A stretch of DNA of 64,000 nt. Source: Gammaproteobacteria bacterium HGW-Gammaproteobacteria-13 (GTDB taxonomy: Bacteria > Pseudomonadota > Gammaproteobacteria > Pseudomonadales > Pseudomonadaceae). Positions 26,594-34,698 of this stretch are shown here, in pieces. The position numbers were made by a program, and so were the translations under genes. How positions within the stretch are numbered: position 1 is the first letter of the stretch; each line of letters starts with the position of its first letter. The stretch is taken from positions 1 through 64,000 of the forward strand of contig PGZH01000014.1 of assembly GCA_002840155.1 (NCBI GenBank), in the 5' to 3' direction. The notes beneath the pieces are model-generated. The model did not search any database, was not told the DNA's origin, and worked only from the letters and a program-made list of their open reading frames with translations.

Positions 26594-27709
26594 TTAAAGA
26601 TCAATTTCTACGTCGCTGTGCGGCGCGCTAACGCATAGGCGGATCGGCTGCCCCGGCTCGCTAAACAACAGCCCGCTGCGCAAATCACGCACCGTGCCGC
26701 TAAGCAAGGTGCAGGTGCAGCTGGCGCAGATACCCTGGCGACAGCCATGGGCCGGCTGCAGGCCATGAGCCTCGGCCTGTTCCAGCAGGCTGTGCTGATT
26801 ATTGGCCGTCGCCTGCTGATGGCTGCGGGCAAAGCCCAAACGCACCTGACGCAGGCTGACATCGGCGCGCAGCACGGGCGCAGTGAAGGCCTCAACCTGC
26901 AGCGCGCCAGGCAATCTGGCGGCCTGCCACCACTGCTGCACCTGGGCGACAAACCCCGCCGGGCCGCAGGCCAGCACACGGCGCTGATCCATCTGCGTGA
27001 CCTCGGCCAGATGCTCGCCGGTAAACCGTCCCGCCAAAGCCCCCGACTCAGCACCGGCGGCAGTCAGCGACCAGCGCACCTGCAGATTGCTGTACTGCGC
27101 CTGCAGGGCCTGCAGCTCGGCAACAAAACCGCGCTGGCCCTGCTCGCGCACGTAATGCAGCAGCGTGATCGGTGCACTAAAACCCTGGGCCAGTGCGGCG
27201 CGCAGCATACCCAGCAGCGGCGTGATGCCACTGCCGGCGGCGAGCAGCAACACGCCCTGTTGCGCCTCGGGCCAACTCAGCTCGCCATACACCGGGCCCA
27301 GCTCCAGCACATCGCCCACCGCCAGATGCTCCAGCAGGTAGGGCGAAACGCGCCCAGCGGCCTGATACTTAACCGCGATCTGCAGGCGGCCTTTCGCCTG
27401 CACCGCAGTCAGGCTGTAACTGCGGCTCAGGCGTACGCCATCACGTTCGAGATACAGCTGCAGATGCTGCCCCGGCTGCGCGCCGCGCCAATTGCCGTTG
27501 GCCTGCAGGGTCAATTCGAGCATGTCATCGGCCACCCAGTGGCGCTGGGTGACCCGGGCAAACACCCGGTTCAGCCGCAGCGCCGGATGCAACAGCGCCA
27601 GCCCGGCATCAACATCACTTTCCCGCAACCAGCCGTGGGCGACCAGCACACGCAGCGGAGAGAGCAGGCTTGCGAGCCCGCGTACCCAGGCAAAAGGAAG
27701 AAGGGCCAT
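26594..27709 (-). CDS. Ferredoxin reductase partner of the desaturase
   Basis: 371 residues combining an FAD-binding FNR domain (LSRSYSLTAVQAKGRLQIAVK), an NAD(P)H-binding part (LLLAAGSGITPLLGMLR), and a C-terminal plant-type [2Fe-2S] domain with Cys ligands in CRQGICASCTC and a last Cys in LCVSAP. It passes electrons from NADPH to DesB. In P. aeruginosa the equivalent gene (called desC by some authors) is co-transcribed with desB and repressed by DesT. Confidence 0.9.
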   Translation of the reverse strand: MALLPFAWVRGLASLLSPLRVLVAHGWLRESDVDAGLALLHPALRLNRVFARVTQRHWVADDMLELTLQANGNWRGAQPGQHLQLYLERDGVRLSRSYSLTAVQAKGRLQIAVKYQAAGRVSPYLLEHLAVGDVLELGPVYGELSWPEAQQGVLLLAAGSGITPLLGMLRAALAQGFSAPITLLHYVREQGQRGFVAELQALQAQYSNLQVRWSLTAAGAESGALAGRFTGEHLAEVTQMDQRRVLACGPAGFVAQVQQWWQAARLPGALQVEAFTAPVLRADVSLRQVRLGFARSHQQATANNQHSLLEQAEAHGLQPAHGCRQGICASCTCTLLSGTVRDLRSGLLFSEPGQPIRLCVSAPHSDVEIDL

Positions 27710-27720
27710 GGCAAGACTCC

Positions 27721-27738
27721 AGTGAACAATTGTTCACT
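27721..27738. promoter_or_regulatory. DesT operator, perfect palindrome
   Basis: The 18-bp perfect palindrome AGTGAACAATTGTTCACT lies 12 bp upstream of the reductase-desaturase operon start. It has the TGAAC-N4-GTTCA form expected for the TetR-family regulator DesT. Confidence 0.8.
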
Positions 27739-27761
27739 AGACTGGCAGAGCATATTTATTC

Positions 27762-27779
27762 AGTCAACACTCGTTCACT
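27762..27779. promoter_or_regulatory. Second, imperfect DesT-type site
   Basis: AGTCAACACTCGTTCACT matches the perfect operator at 27721 at 14 of 18 positions and is centred 41 bp from it. It is closer to desT and could serve autoregulation. Confidence 0.5.
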
Positions 27780-27850
27780 AAAAATCAATTGAGCAACCGC
27801 GGTTCGACGTAAACAACGGCCATTTGTTAGAGTGCGGCGCTGATTTCGTA

Positions 27851-28513
27851 ATGCAGAGCCATGCCCGCTTGAAACCACTACAACCGCGCGCCGAACAAAA
27901 ACTGCAAACCCGCCACGCCTTGATGGACGCCGCGCGCAGCCTGATGGACAGCGGCCGTGGTTTTGGCAGCCTGAGCCTGCGAGAGGTGGCGCGCTGCGCG
28001 GGCATCGTGCCGACTGGTTTCTACCGGCACTTCGAGGATATGGACGCCCTGGGCCTGGCGCTGATCGCCGAAGTGGGCGAAACCTTCCGCGAAACCATTC
28101 GCCAGGTGCGCCACCACGAGTTCGAAGTGGGCGGCGTGATTGATGCCTCGGTGCGCATCTTCCTCGACGCCGTGGCGGCCAACCGCTCGCAGTTTCTGTT
28201 TCTCGCCCGCGAGCAATACGGCGGCTCGCTACTGGTCCGCCAGGCCGTGGGCGCATTGCGCGAACGCATCACCGCCGACCTGGTGGCGGATCTGGCGGCC
28301 ATGCCGAAGCTGCAGCACTTCGACGCCCCAGCGCAGAACGTGATCGCCGACCTGGTGGTAAAAACCGTATTCGCCACCCTGCCCGAACTGATCGACCCGC
28401 CTGCACCAACCTTGCCGATGCACGCCTCGCCCGAGGTCAAGATGATCGAGCAGCTGCGCTTTATCTTTATCGGGGCTAAGCACTGGCAGGGTCTGGGCCA
28501 GACCCGCGACTGA
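27851..28513 (+). CDS. desT: TetR-family regulator DesT
   Basis: 220 residues with an N-terminal TetR helix-turn-helix (ALMDAARSLMDSG, LSLREVARCAGIVPTGFYRHF) and a ligand domain. DesT senses the ratio of saturated to unsaturated acyl-CoA and represses desB and the reductase gene. It is divergent from that operon across the two operators. The frame opens with a TTG at 27824; I choose ATG 27851 (MQSHARLK), although no strong ribosome site is visible. Confidence 0.87.
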   Translation: MQSHARLKPLQPRAEQKLQTRHALMDAARSLMDSGRGFGSLSLREVARCAGIVPTGFYRHFEDMDALGLALIAEVGETFRETIRQVRHHEFEVGGVIDASVRIFLDAVAANRSQFLFLAREQYGGSLLVRQAVGALRERITADLVADLAAMPKLQHFDAPAQNVIADLVVKTVFATLPELIDPPAPTLPMHASPEVKMIEQLRFIFIGAKHWQGLGQTRD

Positions 28514-28692
28514 TCGCAGCGCGCCAATAGCACCAAAAGCGCGCACAAAACTGACGCGCGCACCAATCCATAGCTCATCACGCTCCAACTTCAGCCACAC
28601 CACACCCCACGCGCCCCGCTCTGCGTGGTGCAACGGCAGCTTGGCAAGGCACTTGCTCTATAAACCGGCATTGACCTGCCGGAAACTGCCCC

Positions 28693-29193
28693 ATGTTGGT
28701 GATCCACCGTCGTATTGCCGCCCAGCCGCACTGGGACGCCGAACTCGAACTTAGCTTCGAGGCCCGCAGCAAAAGCCGCCTGCGCTGTTTCAGCCGCACC
28801 GGCGAGGATGTCGGCCTGTTTCTCGAACGCGGCCAGCCTGCCCTGCACGACGGCGAATGCCTGCAAGCTGAAGACGGCCGCATCGTCCGCGTATTCGCCC
28901 GCCCCGAGCCGCTGCTGCACGTCACCTGCGCCAACCCTTTCGAATTGATGCGCGCCGCCTATCACCTGGGCAACCGCCATGTCGCCCTGCAACTCGGCGA
29001 TGGCTGGCTGCGCCTGCCGGATGACTATGTGCTCAAGGCCATGCTCGAACAGCTCGGCGCCACGGTGCAGCTGATCGAAGCGCCCTACCAACCCGAGCAA
29101 GGCGCTTACGGCGGCGGCCATCACCACTCACATGCCGGCGATGCAGAATTCAGCTATGCGCCGCGCCTGCATCAATTCGGTGCGCGCAAGTGA
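28693..29193 (+). CDS. ureE: Urease accessory protein (nickel metallochaperone)
   Basis: 166 residues. The N-terminal peptide-binding domain (LSFEARSKSRLRCFSRTGEDVGLFLERG) is followed by the metal-binding domain (AYHLGNRHVALQL) and a short His-rich tail GGGHHHSHAG, which binds nickel. The structural urease genes ureABC and ureD are not in the window; in P. aeruginosa too they lie elsewhere. Confidence 0.95.
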   Translation: MLVIHRRIAAQPHWDAELELSFEARSKSRLRCFSRTGEDVGLFLERGQPALHDGECLQAEDGRIVRVFARPEPLLHVTCANPFELMRAAYHLGNRHVALQLGDGWLRLPDDYVLKAMLEQLGATVQLIEAPYQPEQGAYGGGHHHSHAGDAEFSYAPRLHQFGARK

Positions 29194-29265
29194 ACGAAAT
29201 GGCTCTGAACGCCAGCGAGCGCAGGCGAGGCAAGGCGCAAGGTGGCGAGGACGCGGAGTTTACAA

Positions 29266-30003
29266 ATGTTAAATGAGCAGTCCGAGCCGCCTTGCAACGC
29301 AGCATCGACAAGCGCAGCCAGTTCAGTGTCATTTCGCGCCTGGCAGCTATTGAGGCTAGCCAGCCCGCAGCTGCCGATTGGCGGTTATAGCTATTCCCAA
29401 GGCCTGGAAACGGCGGTGGATCAGGGCCTGGTCGATAACGCAGAAAGCGCCCAGCGCTGGATTGCCGATCAGTTGCTGCTCAATCTCGCGCGCTTCGAGG
29501 CGCCGCTGCTGCTCGCCCATTGCCAGGCAGCAGCCGTCGAGGACTGGACGCAGCTGCGCCAGCTCGCCGAACAACAACGCGCCAGCCGCGAAACCCGCGA
29601 GCTGCGCCTGGAAAGCCGGCAAATGGGTTACTCCCTGCAGCAACTGCTGAGCGGCCTGCCCGAGCTGGATCAGCCGGCGCAGCAGCTGTTTAGTGAGCTG
29701 GACGAACCTGGCCTGGCCGTTGGCTGGGCGCTGGCGGCGCGGGCTTGGCAGATCGAACCGCAAGATGCCCTCGCCGCCTGGCTCTGGGGCTGGCTGGAAA
29801 ACCAGCTGGCGGTGCTGATGAAAACCCTGCCGCTGGGCCAACAAGCCGCTCAGCGTCTGACCTCGCAACTGCTGCCGCTGCTCGATCAGGCCCAGCGCCA
29901 GGCCAGCGAACAGCAACCACAACACTGGGGCAGCGCCGCCTTTGGCCTGGCCCTGGCGAGCATGGCGCACGAGCGCCAGTACAGCCGTTTATTCAGGTCG
30001 TAA
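29266..30003 (+). CDS. ureF: Urease accessory protein UreF
   Basis: All-helical accessory protein of 245 residues that bridges UreD-apourease to UreG during nickel insertion. The family signature LRLASPQLPIGGYSYSQGLE is present near residue 35, and AWLWGWLENQLAVLMKTLPLGQ toward the end. The frame is open to 29242; ATG 29266 (MLNEQSEPP) has GCGGAG upstream. It lies 72 bp after ureE and is followed by a REP-like element before ureG. Confidence 0.93.
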   Translation: MLNEQSEPPCNAASTSAASSVSFRAWQLLRLASPQLPIGGYSYSQGLETAVDQGLVDNAESAQRWIADQLLLNLARFEAPLLLAHCQAAAVEDWTQLRQLAEQQRASRETRELRLESRQMGYSLQQLLSGLPELDQPAQQLFSELDEPGLAVGWALAARAWQIEPQDALAAWLWGWLENQLAVLMKTLPLGQQAAQRLTSQLLPLLDQAQRQASEQQPQHWGSAAFGLALASMAHERQYSRLFRS

Positions 30004-30014
30004 CAGATAAATCT

Positions 30015-30081
30015 GTAGGAGCGGGCCATGCCCGCGATCAGCTTTCGCGGGCATGGAACTAGGCGTCGCCCCCGCTCCTAC
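30015..30081. repeat. REP-like element, family A copy 1
   Basis: Nested inverted repeats: the outer GTAGGAGCGGG / CCCGCTCCTAC pair encloses a GCCCGCG / CGCGGGC hairpin. It sits between ureF and ureG, 12 bp after the ureF stop. Confidence 0.85.
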
Positions 30082-30153
30082 GTGGAAGAACTCAGTCGCC
30101 CGCAGGCAATAGCCTAGGTCGGCACTCAAGTGAAGATGGGAGTGAGAAAAACC

Positions 30154-30768
30154 ATGAACAGCCAACCCCTGCGTATCGGCATCGGTGGCCCGGTCGGCTC
30201 CGGCAAGACGGCCCTGACTCTGGCCCTGTGCCTGGCCCTGCGCGAACGCTACAACCTGGCGGTGGTGACCAACGATATCTACACCCAGGAAGACGCGCAG
30301 TTTCTGGTGCGCAACGAAGCCCTGGCACCGGAGCGGATTATCGGTGTGGAAACCGGCGGTTGCCCGCACACGGCGATTCGCGAAGACGCCTCGATCAACC
30401 TGGAAGCGGTCGACCAACTCAACCGGCGTTTCCCAGGCCTGGACCTGATCATCGTCGAATCCGGCGGCGACAACCTCTCGGCCACCTTCAGCCCCGAGCT
30501 GTCGGACCTGACCATCTACGTGATCGACGTATCGGCCGGCGACAAGCTGCCGCGCAAGGGCGGCCCGGGCATCTGCAAGTCCGACCTGCTGGTGATCAAC
30601 AAGGTCGACCTGGCCCCGCTGGTCGGCGCATCGCTGGAGGTAATGGAGCGCGACACCCTGAAGATGCGCGGCGACAAGCCATTCGTGTTCAGCAACCAGA
30701 AGATCGGCCAGGGCCTGGAGCAGATCATCGCCTTTATCGAACGACACGGCATGCTCAACGCCGCGTAG
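30154..30768 (+). CDS. ureG: Urease accessory GTPase UreG
   Basis: SIMIBI-class GTPase of 204 residues that delivers nickel to urease with UreE and UreF. The P-loop [11 protein letters not shown] is at about residues 10-20, the metal-binding CPH in [13 protein letters not shown] near 70, and the guanine-specificity NKVD near 150. The frame is open to 30130; ATG 30154 ([12 protein letters not shown]) is the family start. The TAG stop lies inside a REP-like element. Confidence 0.96.
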   Translation: MNSQPLRIGIGGPVGSGKTALTLALCLALRERYNLAVVTNDIYTQEDAQFLVRNEALAPERIIGVETGGCPHTAIREDASINLEAVDQLNRRFPGLDLIIVESGGDNLSATFSPELSDLTIYVIDVSAGDKLPRKGGPGICKSDLLVINKVDLAPLVGASLEVMERDTLKMRGDKPFVFSNQKIGQGLEQIIAFIERHGMLNAA

Positions 30769-30829
30769 GAGCGGGCCATGCCCGCGAGCGTTTCGCGAGC
30801 ATGGGACTAGGCATCCCCCTCGGTCTTAC
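30765..30829. repeat. REP-like element, family A copy 2
   Basis: Begins GTAGGAGCGGGCCATGCCCG, the same 20 bases as copy 1 at 30015, and then diverges, with the closing arm degraded (CTCGGTCTTAC). It overlaps the ureG stop codon. Confidence 0.85.
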
Positions 30830-30868
30830 GGAAATCCAAGCCTCACGAACAATCAAGGAGACACCCCC

Positions 30869-31441
30869 ATGAACCTGCGCAAAACCCTGTTCGCCCTCGC
30901 CCTGTTTCTCAGCCCCGCGGTGGCCTTCGCCCATGCTGGCCACGATCACTCCGGGCTTATGGCCGGTCTGGCACACCCGGTGTTCGGCCTCGACCACCTA
31001 CTGGCGATGCTCGCCGTCGGCCTGTGGGCCGCGCAGCAATCCGGCGCGGCGCGCTGGGCGCTGCCGCTGACCTTTGTCGGCACTATGTTGATTGGCGGCC
31101 TGCTCGGCTTTAACGGCCTGCAGATTCCGCTGATGGAAACCGGCATCGCCGCCTCGGTATTGGCCTTTGGCCTGCTGGTGGCCGTAGCCATCCGCCTGCC
31201 GATGGTTATCTCCATTGCCCTGACCGCACTGTTCGCCCTGACCCACGGCGTCGCCCACGGCCTGGAGCTGCCGGCGCTGGCCAGCCCATGGGGTTATGCC
31301 GCCGGCTTCATGGTCGCAACCGCCGCCCTGCACGCCAGCGGCTACGCCCTGGTGCGTCTGCTGCCCCAAGCCGCTGCACCGGTAGTGCGCGTGCTCGGCG
31401 CGGCCTCGGCAGTGACCGGTGTCTGGTTGTTGGCGGGCTGA
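30869..31441 (+). CDS. HupE/UreJ-family membrane protein
   Basis: 190 residues with a signal-like N-terminus (MNLRKTLFALALFLSPAVAF), then a His-rich HAGHDHSG and the family motif HPVFGLDHLLAMLAVGLWA. Six or seven membrane helices are likely. HupE/UreJ proteins are secondary nickel (or cobalt) carriers; next to ureEFG the likely role is nickel supply for urease. AAGGAGA precedes the ATG. Confidence 0.9.
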   Translation: MNLRKTLFALALFLSPAVAFAHAGHDHSGLMAGLAHPVFGLDHLLAMLAVGLWAAQQSGAARWALPLTFVGTMLIGGLLGFNGLQIPLMETGIAASVLAFGLLVAVAIRLPMVISIALTALFALTHGVAHGLELPALASPWGYAAGFMVATAALHASGYALVRLLPQAAAPVVRVLGAASAVTGVWLLAG

Positions 31442-31483
31442 CAGGGGGGACGTCCACTCGTCCATCGCTGAACGCAACATCGT

Positions 31484-31550
31484 GTAGCCCGGATGCAATC
31501 CGGGGCTGGTTTGCCGAAGTCAGATCTGCCCCGGATTTTATCCGGGCTAC
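31484..31550. repeat. REP-like element, family B
   Basis: Outer arms GTAGCCCGGAT / ATCCGGGCTAC and inner GGGGC / GCCCC, a common Pseudomonas intergenic palindrome. It lies between hupE and the phosphodiesterase gene. Confidence 0.85.
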
Positions 31551-31683
31551 TAATAAAGTGCTTTCCACTTGGCGTAGATGGCCCTAGGGCTGGCGCATTT
31601 CGCCTCTCGCCCAGCCGCCATGGCTTTGTCATAGTCGAGGCGTATTAAAGCCCCTCCCCCATTGACTGCACTGGATCCTGACC

Positions 31684-32598
31684 ATGCTGCGCGTTGCCCG
31701 CTTTCTCTCTGTTCCACTGTTGTTGCTGGCCATCGCCCTCGGCGTACTGGCCCTGACCAGCAAACCCGCCCAACCGGCGGCGGTACTCAGCAGCTTTGCC
31801 GAGCAACCGCTGGTGATTGCCCACCGGGGCGGCAAAGGCCTGTGGCCGGAGAACAGCCTGTTTGCCTTCGAGCGCGCCAGCGCCCTGGGCGTGGACATGC
31901 TGGAGATGGACCTGCACCTGTCCAGTGACGGCGAGCTGGTGGTGATCCACGACCGCACCCTGGACCGCACCACCGATGGCGAAGGCCCAGTTGCCGCGCT
32001 CAGCCTGGCGCAGCTGCAAGCGCTGGACGCCGGTTACCGCTGGAGTGCCGACGGTGGCCAGAGTTTCCCCTACCGTGGCCAGGGCGTGCGTATCCCAACC
32101 TTTACCGAGGTGCTGGAACGTTTCCCCAGCATCCCCAAGGTGATTGAAATCAAGGTGCCGGATGTCGGCATGGAAGCCCAGCTGTGTGATGCCCTGGAAG
32201 CGCACCAGCAACGTGATCGGGTGATTGTCGGCAGCTTCTATGACCGCAGCCTGCAGCTGTTCCGCGAGCAGTGCCCAGGCGTGGCCACCTCGGCCGGGCC
32301 TGGCTCGGTACGCCTGCTGGTGGCGCTCAACTGGGTCGGCCTGGGCAGCCTGCTGTCGCCCTCCTACCAGGCGCTGCAGATTCCCGAAGCCCATGGCGGT
32401 CTGCGCGTTGCCAGCCCGAGCCTGCTCAAGACGGCTGCACAACGCGGGCTGAACGTGCAGCTATGGACCATCAACGAACAGCCGGACATGCGCCGCCTGC
32501 TCGACCAGGGCGCCCATGCGTTGATCACCGACTACCCGGACCGCGCCCTGCAGGTGCTGGGACGGTCGACGCAGATCAGTGCTCTGGAAACCGAATAG
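31684..32598 (+). CDS. Glycerophosphodiester phosphodiesterase
   Basis: 304 residues. An N-terminal hydrophobic helix (about residues 7-26) is a signal anchor or signal peptide, followed by a GDPD domain: LVIAHRGGKGLWPENSLFAF, then VDMLEMDLHLSSDGELVVIHDRTLDRTTDG with the HRG, ExD and HD catalytic residues, and WTINEQPDMRRLL at the end. It cleaves glycerophosphodiesters to glycerol-3-phosphate and an alcohol, probably in the periplasm or at the membrane. Confidence 0.9.
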   Translation: MLRVARFLSVPLLLLAIALGVLALTSKPAQPAAVLSSFAEQPLVIAHRGGKGLWPENSLFAFERASALGVDMLEMDLHLSSDGELVVIHDRTLDRTTDGEGPVAALSLAQLQALDAGYRWSADGGQSFPYRGQGVRIPTFTEVLERFPSIPKVIEIKVPDVGMEAQLCDALEAHQQRDRVIVGSFYDRSLQLFREQCPGVATSAGPGSVRLLVALNWVGLGSLLSPSYQALQIPEAHGGLRVASPSLLKTAAQRGLNVQLWTINEQPDMRRLLDQGAHALITDYPDRALQVLGRSTQISALETE

Positions 32599-32609
32599 CC
32601 CGCTGTATA

Positions 32610-32632
32610 AAAAATCGCCTGGAGCGATTTTT
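32610..32632 (+). terminator. Terminator after the phosphodiesterase gene
   Basis: AAAAATCGC / GCGATTTTT, 9-bp stem with a 5-nt loop and a T-run, 11 bp after the stop. Confidence 0.85.
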
Positions 32633-32704
32633 CACGTCGCTCCGCAACGGCCCCGAAGGGGTGACCGCCAGGGATGGTGGTGTACAAAAAACAACCTACC
32701 GCGT

Positions 32705-33187
32705 TCAGGCCACGCCCACTGTGGCCTGAGCGCAAGCGTGCGCAGCTTATCCACAGATCACTCCACAGCAACCTGGGATAAGTTATCCGCCGTGCGCCGC
32801 AGCACTGCGGCAAAGCCTTGAAATAACGCGATTATTGCTTGACTCGGCAGAGCGTAAATGACGTATTTCGAGACCTCGGCAAGCTGCTCAAAAATCGATC
32901 AAATGGCGCAAAACCAGGCCTTATAAGCCTCTCAGCCAGGCATACCAGAGTTATCAACAGCTCTACCCACAGTAGCCGTGGACAACTTCAGCGCTACCCT
33001 ACAACGCCCTGAATAACCAGGCTAACCTGTTGTTTTAACGATAAATAATGTGCTGATCAAAAAGCGTACAAACACCGCAAACAACCACGCGACTAAGCCT
33101 GCAAGCGCCTACGCCCACCTTATCCACAGTTCGCTCCACAGTCTTTGTGCACAACTACCCGCATGCAGCGGCAAGGGCTGTGCATAA
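32705..33187. other. Non-coding interval with a DnaA-box cluster
   Basis: Part of a 1.1-kb interval (32599-33701) with almost no coding potential. Consensus DnaA boxes TTATCCACA occur at 32747-32755 and 33120-33128. One-mismatch boxes are TTATCAACA at 32951-32959 and TTATGCACA (minus strand) at 33179-33187. Several weaker ones occur, including a back-to-back pair at about 32775-32788. An AT-rich stretch with GATC lies at about 33010-33070, and a perfect 9-bp hairpin (32705-32713 with 32721-32729) stands next to the first box. It could be an origin-like or DnaA-titration locus, or simply DnaA-controlled DNA. Confidence 0.6.
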
Positions 33188-33287
33188 CGCCAACACGGCG
33201 GCTGGCTATGAGCCCTATCGAGACAATCAACAGCCCAGCCGCCGAGCACAGGCGTAACGTAACTCCACTCATTCAGGAGATACGCCC

Positions 33288-33362
33288 ATGCCGCTCAATG
33301 ACCTGTTACGCAGCCTGCTCGCCGCCTATGCCAGTGGCGCCAGCGGCAGCAGTAACGATTAG
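33288..33362 (+). CDS. Possible 24-residue small protein
   Basis: A short frame beginning MPLNDLLRSLLAAY and ending in a Gly/Ser-rich tail (SGASGSSND), preceded by CAGGAGA at good spacing. The first half would form an amphipathic helix. I do not recognise it. It lies just after the DnaA-box cluster and before a REP-like element. Expression is unproven. Confidence 0.45.
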   Translation: MPLNDLLRSLLAAYASGASGSSND

Positions 33363-33389
33363 TCTCACGACACAAAAGCTGCCGCTTCC

Positions 33390-33473
33390 GTGGGAGGGGC
33401 CGGGCGGCGTTCCGCTTCAGCCGCGACGCTTTCAGCGTTCTATGGGATCAATCGCGGCTAAAGCCCCTCCCAC
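33390..33473. repeat. REP-like element, family C copy 1
   Basis: Arms GTGGGAGGGGC / GCCCCTCCCAC with inner GCTTCAGCCGCG / CGCGGCTAAAGC. From here to 33701 no gene is visible. Confidence 0.8.
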
Positions 33474-33701
33474 ATCGCCAGCCTATCTACCGACAGATCA
33501 GGGGCGGTGCCGCAATAGCAGTGCCGTCGCGCCCGCATGGCATTCGCGGCCGATTTTTTCGTGCACTGCGGCAAACCTGGCTTTGCCGCCTATGGCTGAT
33601 GCGTGCTGACTCACGTATAAATCTGCGCCATATCACCCGCAGTTCTGCCTGCAGTTATGCCGGGTGATTCGCCCCAGAAACCGTAGAAAGGAATCCGACC
33701 C

Positions 33702-34658
33702 ATGGCCGGCGCTAGCCTGTTAACCCTGCTCGATGATATTGCCGCCGTCCTCGACGACGTGGCGGTGATGACCAAAATCGCCGCCAAGAAAACCGCTGGG
33801 GTGCTCGGCGACGACCTGGCGCTAAATGCCCAGCAGGTCAGCGGCGTACGCGCCGACCGTGAGCTGCCGGTGGTCTGGGCGGTCGCCAAGGGCTCGTTCA
33901 AGAACAAGCTGATTCTGGTACCGGCCGCCCTGCTGATCAGCGCCTTTGCGCCCTGGGCGGTAACGCCGCTGCTGATGTTTGGCGGTGCCTTCCTTTGCTA
34001 CGAGGGCTTCGAGAAGCTGGCGCACAAGTTCCTCCACAGCAAGGCCGATGCCCAGGTGCAGCATGTCGAACGCCTGCACGCCGTGGCCGACCCTGAAGTG
34101 GACATGCTGGCGTTCGAGAAGGACAAGATCAAAGGCGCGATCCGCACCGACTTTATCCTCTCGGCGGAAATCATCGCCATTACCCTCGGCACCGTGGCGC
34201 TGGCCAGTTTCGGCAAGCAGGTCGCGGTGCTCTCGGGTATCGCCCTGCTGATGACGGTCGGGGTTTATGGCCTGGTGGCGGGTATCGTCAAGCTGGATGA
34301 CGCCGGCCTCTATCTCAACCAGCGTGATGGCGACGGCCTGGGCAGCCGACTGCAGCGCAGCATCGGTCGCGGCATTCTGTTTACCGCGCCGTATATGATG
34401 AAAACCCTGTCGGTTCTTGGCACCGCGGCGATGTTTATGGTCGGCGGCGGCATCCTCACCCACGGCGTACATGCCGCACAGGAATGGATCGACCAACTGG
34501 CGCAGAGCGTGGCGGCCAGCAGCGGCCTACTCGCAGCCTTGCTGCCAACCCTGCTGAATGCCATCGCCGGGATCATCGCCGGTGCCGCTGCCCTGCTGCT
34601 GGTCAGCCTGGCGACACGCATCTGGAAAGCCGTGAAACCGAGCAAGGCGCACGCCTGA
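33702..34658 (+). CDS. DUF808 (YedI-type) inner-membrane protein
   Basis: 318 residues starting [46 protein letters not shown], the recognisable DUF808 opening. Four or five membrane segments follow. AGAAAGGAAT precedes the ATG. The family is widespread in proteobacteria with no known function; some annotations call it a putative transporter without evidence. Confidence 0.88.
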   Translation: MAGASLLTLLDDIAAVLDDVAVMTKIAAKKTAGVLGDDLALNAQQVSGVRADRELPVVWAVAKGSFKNKLILVPAALLISAFAPWAVTPLLMFGGAFLCYEGFEKLAHKFLHSKADAQVQHVERLHAVADPEVDMLAFEKDKIKGAIRTDFILSAEIIAITLGTVALASFGKQVAVLSGIALLMTVGVYGLVAGIVKLDDAGLYLNQRDGDGLGSRLQRSIGRGILFTAPYMMKTLSVLGTAAMFMVGGGILTHGVHAAQEWIDQLAQSVAASSGLLAALLPTLLNAIAGIIAGAAALLLVSLATRIWKAVKPSKAHA

Positions 34659-34664
34659 TCCAGC

Positions 34665-34690
34665 GCCGGCCGCCATCCCTGGCGGCCGGC
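34665..34690. terminator. Bidirectional hairpin between DUF808 gene and mscS
   Basis: Perfect 10-bp GC stem (34665-34674 with 34681-34690) in the 40-bp gap between two convergent stops. A short pyrimidine tail is present on the plus strand. Confidence 0.6.
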
Positions 34691-34698
34691 CTCCTCTG

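Noticed and set aside
30015-30829. Composite transposon ends around ureG
   Set aside because: The flanking repeats are REP-type palindromes with no transposase and no target duplication.
33145-33609. 154-codon frame in the DnaA-box interval
   Set aside because: Runs across a REP-like element and DnaA boxes, with composition unlike protein and no ribosome site.
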